33,544 nt of DNA, from contig CANIZL010000077.1 in NCBI GenBank assembly GCA_947471985.1, forward strand, positions 1-33,544, written 5' to 3'. The translations under genes and the position numbers were made by a program. This DNA is from Verrucomicrobiota bacterium. Lineage in GTDB: Bacteria; Verrucomicrobiota; Verrucomicrobiia; Limisphaerales; UBA9464. Shown in pieces: positions 29,054 through 33,544 of the stretch. Position 1 is the first letter of the stretch. Each line of letters opens with the position of its first letter. The notes beneath the pieces were generated by a model, which made no database searches, was not told where the DNA came from, and saw nothing but the letters and a program-made list of their open reading frames with translations.

Positions 29054-29529
29054 GCCACGGAGACGACGCGCCCTTCCTTGGCCTGTCCGCCGAGGTCCAA
29101 CGCGAGCCGCTCGCCGGCGCCATGGCCGGTCAGTTGTTTGCCGAGCGGTGATTGCGAGGTGATGACGAGGATCTCCTGGCCGTCCACAGTGACCTCGGTG
29201 CCGCCCGCACGGGGGCCGATGAAATAACGGGCCGTTTCGCGTCCGATTTTCAGTTCCACGAGACAACCTACGCCGATGACTTGCGGTGTGGCGGGAGGTT
29301 GGCGGAGGAGGACGGCGAATTGTTCCAACGCCGTTTCCGTTTCGCGGGCCTGCCGGGATTGTCCCCGCGCGAGGTAGGATGCCTCCAGTCCCCGCGTGTC
29401 GTATTTGTTCTCGGCCTTGCTCTGTTCGTCCGTGGCCTCGGCACGCGCCGAGTCGGCGGCTTTGGCGTAGAGCGCCAGATCCGCCTGGAGTCGTTCCACG
29501 ATGGCTTCAAGTACCGCGGCTTTATTCAT
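29050..29529 (-). CDS. GreA/GreB-family elongation-factor-like protein
   Basis: 159 residues from ATG 29529 (the TTG at 29532 is the only earlier start). An N-terminal coiled coil (about 1-75) with an unusual tip, ATDEQSKAENKYDTRGLEAS, precedes a C-terminal FKBP-like GreA/GreB domain (about 85-159) that keeps VGCLVELKIG and the signature ITSQSPLGKQLTGHGAGE. Gre factors insert the coiled coil into the RNA polymerase secondary channel to stimulate transcript cleavage, using acidic tip residues. The tip here has acidic residues but does not have the standard D-L-S-E-N-A-E-Y spacing, so it may be a divergent Gre paralogue with changed activity. It overlaps the TrmN6-like gene by 4 nt (ATGA), so the two are translationally coupled. 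Not assigned greA because the canonical gene is probably elsewhere. Confidence 0.8.
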   Translation of the reverse strand: MNKAAVLEAIVERLQADLALYAKAADSARAEATDEQSKAENKYDTRGLEASYLARGQSRQARETETALEQFAVLLRQPPATPQVIGVGCLVELKIGRETARYFIGPRAGGTEVTVDGQEILVITSQSPLGKQLTGHGAGERLALDLGGQAKEGRVVSVA

Positions 29530-29613
29530 CAACGTCGGGCAATGAGGAGGTTGAACGCCCCTTCGGCAATCAAACCGACACCTGAACCGGGCTTCGGTCC
29601 CGTGGCCGCTGGG

Positions 29614-30204
29614 TTAGGCGGAATAACGTTCGATGATCGACGCCCAGCGATCCTGTGCCTTGAGCACGAGGTCGACCACTTCGCGAACGGCTCCGCGTCC
29701 GCCGGCGAGGTGGCAGACGTAATGGGCGCAGGCGCGCGCTTCCGCGATGGCGTCCGCCGGTACGGCAGCGACGCCGGCCCGTTTCAGAGCACCCAAGTCC
29801 ACCACGTCATCGCCCATATAAAGGGTCTCCGCCCACGTCAGGCCCGTCGCCGCATGGATCGATTCGATGGCGGCGACTTTGGAACCCGAGGATTGGTGCA
29901 GGAAATCGACCTTCAGATCTTCTGCGCGCAGGGTGGTGGCGTCGCTCGGTCGGGCGCTGACCCAGCCGACCCGGATCCCTTCGCCTTGCAGCAGGCGCAG
30001 GCCCAAGCCATCCCGGATATGGAAGGTCTTGGTTTCAGCCGAGCCGCCCATGGAGATTTGCGCCTCCGTGAGGACCCCATCGACGTCACAAAGGAACAAG
30101 CGGATGCGGCGCAGGGAGGGGGTGAGATCCATGGGATGGCTGATCGCGGGAGGAGTTGCGGTGGTCGGAGCTTGGTTTGGAGGCAATGCCCGGGATTCGC
30201 TCAC
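29614..30204 (-). CDS. kdsC: KdsC-like 3-deoxy-D-manno-octulosonate 8-phosphate phosphatase
   Basis: A 196-residue HAD phosphatase that hydrolyses KDO 8-phosphate to KDO for lipopolysaccharide inner core. Motif I is D40-V-D42-G-V-L-T, motif II W-V-S-A-R, the Lys is in SGSKVAAIE, and motif III YMGDDVVDL; the C-terminal tail GGRGAVREVVDLVLKAQ is typical of KdsC. The GTG start at 30204 overlaps the upstream stop as GTGA; a start at ATG 30132 would remove 24 Pro/Ala-rich residues and bring the length closer to the family norm, so the start is not certain. Neighbouring KDO genes (kdsA, kdsB, kdsD) are absent. Because the family grades into CMP-sialate-linked and other sugar-acid phosphatases, the substrate should be regarded as likely rather than sure. 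Confidence 0.88.
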   Translation of the reverse strand: MSESRALPPNQAPTTATPPAISHPMDLTPSLRRIRLFLCDVDGVLTEAQISMGGSAETKTFHIRDGLGLRLLQGEGIRVGWVSARPSDATTLRAEDLKVDFLHQSSGSKVAAIESIHAATGLTWAETLYMGDDVVDLGALKRAGVAAVPADAIAEARACAHYVCHLAGGRGAVREVVDLVLKAQDRWASIIERYSA

Positions 30205-31283
30205 GGGGCCAGCTTCACGGTGCGTTTGCTGGCGGCGCTGCGGACGGCGGCGTCGACGATCTCCTGTCCGATGCGACTGATACGGAGGGAAACCGGGCCT
30301 TCCAGCGGAACCCCGCGGTCCAGACAGTGGAGCAAATATTGCACGGGATTTTGGAAGGGAGCCTTCAGCGGGGCGACGCTGATCTTGCGGGGCTTCGGGT
30401 GTCGACGGGTTTGGACGGTGATGAAATCATCGTAGTCGTAGGTGCTGAGCGTCCCCTCCGTACCGGCGATGATGAAACCGCATTTGGGCTGCGGTTGGAG
30501 GATCCAGGGATCGGAAAAGGTGCCCCAGCGGGTTTCAAATTTGGAAAGGCCATGCGCATAACGCGCCACTACGATGCTGTGCTCGTCCACTTCCAGACCG
30601 GGCGGGGCATCGGTGACGGCGGTCACTTCCAGGGGACGTCGTCCGCCCTGATACCAGGTGCTCAGCGTGGTGCCATACCCTAGATAATCCAGCAGCGAAC
30701 CACCCCCGTGCGCCTTCTTGTAGAACCAGGAGTTGGGTTTTTCCGCGGCCACTTGGGCGGCGGTCTTTTCGTCCTTGTCCGCGCCATGCCAGAGCGGCCC
30801 GCGATTGCCGCCAAAATGCCAGACGTTCAGGACCTCGCCGATGGCTCCGTCGGAGACCAGCGCGTATCCCTTTTGATGGGAGGCCACCCATTGAAGCGGC
30901 CAATTGATCATGAGCGTGCGGTCCGCGGGCATCGCGCGAATCATCGCGTCGGCTTCCTTGAGCGAGGCGGCAAAGGGCTTTTCCACCATCAGGTGCACGC
31001 CATAGGGGGCGACCTTTTTAACCCACTCACCGTGACGAGCGGCGGCGGGGCACAGAATCACGACGTCGGGCTTGGTTTGTTCCAGGCACTGGCGGTAGTC
31101 CTGAAAGACCCGTTCCCGCGGCAGGCGGAACTTGCGGACGGCCTCCTCCATTCGGGCCGGTTGTTCGTCGCTGATGCCGACGAGTTCGACGTTCGGGTGC
31201 TCGTGGGCATACCGCAGGAGATCGCCCATGTGGAAATGGTCAAAATTGATGCCGGCGATTTTCCAGGTGCGCTTCCGTTTCAT
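30201..31283 (-). CDS. Gfo/Idh/MocA-family oxidoreductase
   Basis: 360 residues, ATG at 31283. Two-domain NAD(P)-dependent oxidoreductase of sugars and sugar derivatives. The N-terminal Rossmann strand has G-I-N-F-D-H-F-H-M-G-D in place of the usual G-x-G-x-x-G, followed by VELVGISDEQ, VILCPAAARHGEWVKK and the family marker VEKPFAAS. The C-terminal alpha/beta domain has HGGGSLLDYLGYG, where the Asp and surrounding residues occupy the place of the catalytic region in GFOR-type enzymes. The missing Gly-rich loop may alter cofactor binding or indicate a subfamily variant common in PVC bacteria (recalled, not checked). No signal peptide, unlike many PVC members. Its TGA overlaps the start of the KdsC-like gene by 4 nt. 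Substrate unknown. Confidence 0.88.
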   Translation of the reverse strand: MKRKRTWKIAGINFDHFHMGDLLRYAHEHPNVELVGISDEQPARMEEAVRKFRLPRERVFQDYRQCLEQTKPDVVILCPAAARHGEWVKKVAPYGVHLMVEKPFAASLKEADAMIRAMPADRTLMINWPLQWVASHQKGYALVSDGAIGEVLNVWHFGGNRGPLWHGADKDEKTAAQVAAEKPNSWFYKKAHGGGSLLDYLGYGTTLSTWYQGGRRPLEVTAVTDAPPGLEVDEHSIVVARYAHGLSKFETRWGTFSDPWILQPQPKCGFIIAGTEGTLSTYDYDDFITVQTRRHPKPRKISVAPLKAPFQNPVQYLLHCLDRGVPLEGPVSLRISRIGQEIVDAAVRSAASKRTVKLAP

Positions 31284-31344
31284 GTTGGCGGGACTGACGG
31301 CGAGCGGAGCCGGGGAATCAAGTTTGGGTTCCCGGGGAAGGAGC

Positions 31345-31851
31345 TTAAGCCGTGCGCAGTCGGGGCCAGAGGGGTTCCAGATCCGTGTCTTTGAGTCCCA
31401 TTTCGCGGGTTAACCGCCAACTGCCGGCGCGCGCGGCGTGTTCCAGCCACTCCCAGGCGGAATCCAATTGCCCGAGTTGGGCGGCGTAACAGGCCAGATT
31501 GAAGGGAATGGTTGGGGATTTCGGAAACCGGTCCACCGCGGGGAGCAGCAATTCCTGAGCGAGGAGAAGTCCTCCGCCGGGGCGCCTGCGGGCCGCGTAG
31601 GCGCGATGGATCCAACCGCCCTCCGATTGGGGGTGCAGATCCACGGATTGTTGGGCTACGGCGAAGGCTGCGTCCCAGTGGCCGCGTTCGGCGAAGAGCA
31701 GCCATTGCACTTCGAGTCCGTCGGCTCCATTGCGCAATTCCGGCCCCAGTTCGGCGAGTTCCGCCCGCGCCTCTTCGAGCAACCCCAATTCGATCCAACC
31801 TTCGGCCGCCCGCAGTCGCTGCAGGTTTTGCCAGGATTCCGGTTCCGCCAT
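31345..31851 (-). CDS. Small tetratricopeptide-repeat protein
   Basis: 168 residues, no signal peptide. Helical repeats can be read as TPR units: LRAAEGWIELGLLEEARAEL (about 12-31), WLLFAERGHWDAAFAVAQQSVDLHP (about 50-74) and NLACYAAQLGQLDSAWEWLEHA (about 118-139), followed by the tail LKDTDLEPLWPRL that matches the end-of-group segment of small TPR proteins in PVC bacteria. Such proteins are adaptors; nothing shows the partner. It lies between yraN (118 bp upstream) and the oxidoreductase gene (61 bp downstream), so it is probably part of the same transcription unit. Confidence 0.78.
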   Translation of the reverse strand: MAEPESWQNLQRLRAAEGWIELGLLEEARAELAELGPELRNGADGLEVQWLLFAERGHWDAAFAVAQQSVDLHPQSEGGWIHRAYAARRRPGGGLLLAQELLLPAVDRFPKSPTIPFNLACYAAQLGQLDSAWEWLEHAARAGSWRLTREMGLKDTDLEPLWPRLRTA

Positions 31852-31944
31852 CCCGCGAAATGGTGCGTCCCGTGGCGGGGCGCAAGTATCGCACCGGCAA
31901 ATTCTCAGGGGCGTGCCGGTGTTGTCGGGGCAGGAGCGGAGAGG

Positions 31945-31961
31945 CGGGTTGGGGCAACCCG
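31945..31961. terminator. Short hairpin after yraN
   Basis: CGGGTTG (31945-31951) and CAACCCG (31955-31961) form a perfect 7-bp stem with a 3-nt loop, beginning 8 nt after the yraN stop on the minus strand. No T tract follows, so it may attenuate rather than end transcription, or simply protect the 3' end of the upstream message. Confidence 0.35.
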
Positions 31962-31968
31962 GGCCCGG

Positions 31969-32421
31969 CTACAGGTACTGATAACGTTCGTCGACGGGAA
32001 ACGCGTTGGGCAGGTGGCGAACTTCCCGTACCTGCCCGTCGACCAGCAGCACCTCGACGATATCAAAGCGCCAGCGAACCTTCCGAGTTTTCAGCTGCCG
32101 AAGGTAGGCCACGGCAGTGGCGCTCAGCAGGCGGCGTTTGCGCCGATCGACGGCGTTGGCCGGGCGGACCCAGCGCTCGCTCGAACGGGCCTTTACCTCG
32201 ACGAAGGCCAGGCAGTCGGCGTCACGGAAGATGAGATCGATCTCACCCCGGCCGGCCCGTGGGTCGCGGAAATTGGCGGTGATGAATTTGAGGCCGGCCG
32301 CTTGGAGGTGTGCTTTGGCGGCGGTTTCACCCATCCGACCCCGCCGCAGATTCTCCGGCTCGTCCGGTGGTGGGCTGGGACTTCGCCGCCAGGCTGCTGG
32401 AATCCAGCGCTGCCAATTCAT
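31969..32421 (-). CDS. yraN: YraN/UPF0102-family nuclease-like protein
   Basis: 150 residues from ATG 32421, which overlaps the rnhB stop as ATGA; an earlier in-frame ATG at 32481 lies well inside rnhB and is less likely. The PD-(D/E)XK-type core is intact: G-R-G-E60-I-D62-L in AGRGEIDLIFRD and E75-V-K77 in LAFVEVKAR. A Pro/Arg-rich N-terminal stretch of about 28 residues precedes the domain's MGETAAKAHLQAAG start. YraN proteins resemble Holliday-junction resolvases and are thought to act on DNA, but the biological role is unsettled. Placement directly after rnhB is common across bacteria and supports both calls. Confidence 0.92.
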   Translation of the reverse strand: MNWQRWIPAAWRRSPSPPPDEPENLRRGRMGETAAKAHLQAAGLKFITANFRDPRAGRGEIDLIFRDADCLAFVEVKARSSERWVRPANAVDRRKRRLLSATAVAYLRQLKTRKVRWRFDIVEVLLVDGQVREVRHLPNAFPVDERYQYL

Positions 32422-33074
32422 CGGAAAAGGTCGGGTTCGGGTTGGCGCAACGGGGCAAAGCTGCGGCGATGAATTTCGCACGGTCCGTGCTGGGCCACGG
32501 CGGCCAAATGGTCGGGGGTGGGATACCCTTTGTTTTGGGCAAACCCATAGTGGGGCCAGCGTTGATCGGCGGCGACCATGATTCGGTCCCGGGTCACCTT
32601 GGCGAGCACACTGGCGGCAGCGATGGAGTAGCTACGACCGTCACCCTTTACCAGGGGGGTCTGTGGGTAGACGAGCGATTTCACCCGTAGACCGTCCACC
32701 AACACATGCTGCGGTCGCCGGGCGAGCTGCTGCAGGGCGGTGTTCATCGCCCGATGCGTCGCTTGCAGGATGTTGATGTGGTCGATGATGGCTGGGTCGA
32801 CGATGGCGACGGCGTGGATGATCGTGGAGTGGGCGCAAATGTAGGCAAAGAATGCCTCGCGTTGGGCCGCGGTAAGTTGTTTGGAATCGTTCAGCCCGGC
32901 GAGTTCGGCGGGCAATCCCTCGGTCAACCACGCGGCCGGCAGGATGACGGCGGCGGCCACCACTGGACCCGCCAGTGGACCGCGCCCGGCCTCGTCGACA
33001 CCTGCCAGCACGGTCAGACCGCGGGCGACGTGAGCCCGTTCCTCCTGAAACCGATCCGCAACCGTTCGTGGCAT
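32418..33074 (-). CDS. rnhB: Ribonuclease HII
   Basis: Ribonuclease HII, which cuts RNA in RNA:DNA hybrids and initiates removal of single ribonucleotides from DNA. 218 residues, a normal length. The catalytic acidic residues are visible: D and E in GVDEAGRGPLAGPVVAAAV, the LNDSKQL motif, D in HVLVDGLRVKSL, and the following SIAAASVLAKVTRDRIM with the final conserved Asp. The first 20 residues (MPRTVADRFQEE) are a short family-typical extension. It is the first gene of the seven-gene minus-strand cluster and overlaps yraN by 4 nt. An AT-rich stretch (33088-33101) lies about 15-27 bp upstream of the start and is the likeliest promoter element. Confidence 0.97.
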   Translation of the reverse strand: MPRTVADRFQEERAHVARGLTVLAGVDEAGRGPLAGPVVAAAVILPAAWLTEGLPAELAGLNDSKQLTAAQREAFFAYICAHSTIIHAVAIVDPAIIDHINILQATHRAMNTALQQLARRPQHVLVDGLRVKSLVYPQTPLVKGDGRSYSIAAASVLAKVTRDRIMVAADQRWPHYGFAQNKGYPTPDHLAAVAQHGPCEIHRRSFAPLRQPEPDLFR

Positions 33075-33187
33075 TGAGGCAGCGTAGCGTTTGATTTTTT
33101 ATGCGCGAGGCGCACCGATGGGATGCGTGGCATTGCGGTTATTGCCTCCAGGTTGCGTTCTTGGGTCGTGCCGTGTTGGCCACCGCG

Positions 33188-33224
33188 GTGCCGGGTAATT
33201 TCTGTCAGAGCGTGGGTGCCAGAC
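33188..33224. repeat. REP-like direct repeat, copy 1
   Basis: Contains GTGCCGGGTAATTT at its start and GCGTGGGTGCCAGAC at its end. Both blocks recur in the same order and spacing at 33294-33332. The copy looks diverged, as expected for an old mobile repeat. Confidence 0.5.
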
Positions 33225-33225
33225 G

Positions 33226-33253
33226 ATTGAAGTGAGGCAATTGAAGTGCGTGC
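33226..33253. repeat. 14-bp tandem duplication
   Basis: ATTGAAGTGAGGCA (33226-33239) is followed by ATTGAAGTGCGTGC (33240-33253), matching over the first nine bases. A short local duplication inside the repeat-rich region. Confidence 0.45.
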
Positions 33254-33267
33254 GGGCAAACCGGGTG

Positions 33268-33318
33268 GCCCCACCGCGAGTCTGTGACAGATCGTGCCAG
33301 GTAATATTTTGGTGGGGC
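33268..33318. repeat. Inverted repeat enclosing the second REP-like copy start
   Basis: GCCCCACC (33268-33275) and GGTGGGGC (33311-33318) are a perfect 8-bp inverted repeat separated by 35 nt that contain a second small palindrome TCTGT-G-ACAGA. The transcript would fold into a nested hairpin. Confidence 0.5.
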
Positions 33319-33332
33319 GTGCGGTGTCAGAC
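33294..33332. repeat. REP-like direct repeat, copy 2
   Basis: Contains GTGCCAGGTAATAT (12 of 14 matches to copy 1) and GCGTGCGGTGTCAGAC, whose end is part of the perfect palindrome GTGTCAGACAC (33324-33334). Palindromic GTGTCAGACAC-type ends are reminiscent of repeats mobilised by REP-associated Y1 transposases (recalled, not checked). Confidence 0.5.
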
Positions 33333-33544
33333 ACGTACGGCTGGTGGAAGGGCGTTGTTCGGAAATTTCGCTTTAGGGGTGTAACAGTTGGCGGAATTTT
33401 TCGTAGCACGGGTATCGGTTGGGGTTGGACGTATGAGGTTGCCTGATTGGGGCGATCCCGGGCGGCAGCCTTCAACCGTTGATCAACCCGTTCATGAAAC
33501 CCTACCCCGGAATCTCCGGCAATTGCTGAGCAATGCGTGCCCCA

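Larger units (their letters stand above)
33075..33544. other. 470-bp non-coding right edge with REP-like repeats
   Basis: No credible gene: the one long frame across it (minus, about 33014-33475) has no domain and reads through the repeats and the rnhB start. The region contains two diverged copies of a 37-39-nt element (33188-33224, 33294-33332), a 14-bp tandem duplication (33226-33253), an 8-bp inverted repeat (33268-33275/33311-33318) and the palindromes TCTGTGACAGA (33281-33291 region) and GTGTCAGACAC (33324-33334). The far right (33335-33544) shows nothing I can assign. Confidence 0.5.

Noticed and set aside
29152-30435. 427-codon open frame on the plus strand
   Set aside because: Antisense to the Gre-like, KdsC-like and oxidoreductase genes, which have clear family motifs.
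33014-33475. 153-codon minus-strand frame at the right edge
   Set aside because: No domain, composition unlike neighbouring genes, overlaps the rnhB start and crosses the repeat elements.

Overview
The window is GC-rich chromosomal DNA from a Gram-negative bacterium, most probably a member of the Verrucomicrobiota (or another Planctomycetes-Verrucomicrobia-Chlamydiae lineage). The evidence is the paired PSCyt1/DUF1549/DUF1553 and DUF1501 proteins, a giant Pirellula/Verrucomicrobium-type haem-binding dehydrogenase, an abundance of secreted beta-propellers, and a KDO-pathway phosphatase that implies lipopolysaccharide. I cannot name the genus. No tRNA, rRNA, CRISPR array, intact insertion sequence or prophage was seen.

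Layout. (1) 119-5095, minus strand: a secreted propeller protein, the core pair pyrH-frr, and a second exported propeller with five L-x-N-G-N repeats. (2) 5211-17543, plus strand: a 12.3 kb block of four exported proteins. These are a PSCyt1-DUF1549-DUF1553 cytochrome-like protein, a Tat-exported DUF1501 protein, a second DUF1549/DUF1553 protein carrying a LamG-like insert, and a 1,594-codon fusion of isochorismatase-like, ThuA-like, dehydrogenase propeller, HEAT and cytochrome c modules. Short spacing and one start/stop overlap suggest an operon for extracytoplasmic breakdown or oxidation of a carbohydrate-like substrate (inference). (3) 17984-23704, plus strand: an orphan hybrid histidine kinase with a non-canonical receiver, then a translationally coupled pair made of an asparagine-synthetase-like protein without a glutaminase cysteine and a coiled-coil protein with two related-looking domains. 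(4) 23804-28162: a lipoprotein esterase diverging from two secreted propeller proteins, with a 459-bp intergenic region holding three head-to-tail 10-bp repeats. (5) 28202-33074, minus strand: a compact housekeeping-type cluster rnhB, yraN, TPR gene, Gfo/Idh/MocA oxidoreductase, kdsC-like, Gre-like factor, TrmN6-like methyltransferase, with three 4-base start/stop overlaps. (6) 33075-33544: non-coding DNA with diverged direct repeats and palindromes resembling REP/RAYT-type elements.

The most promising items for a second look are the isochorismatase/ThuA/haem fusion with its Cys cluster, the AsnB-like plus coiled-coil gene pair, the kinase with the altered receiver, and two sets of 10-bp-phased tandem repeats in upstream regions. 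Function statements rest on motifs read by eye; no database search was run.
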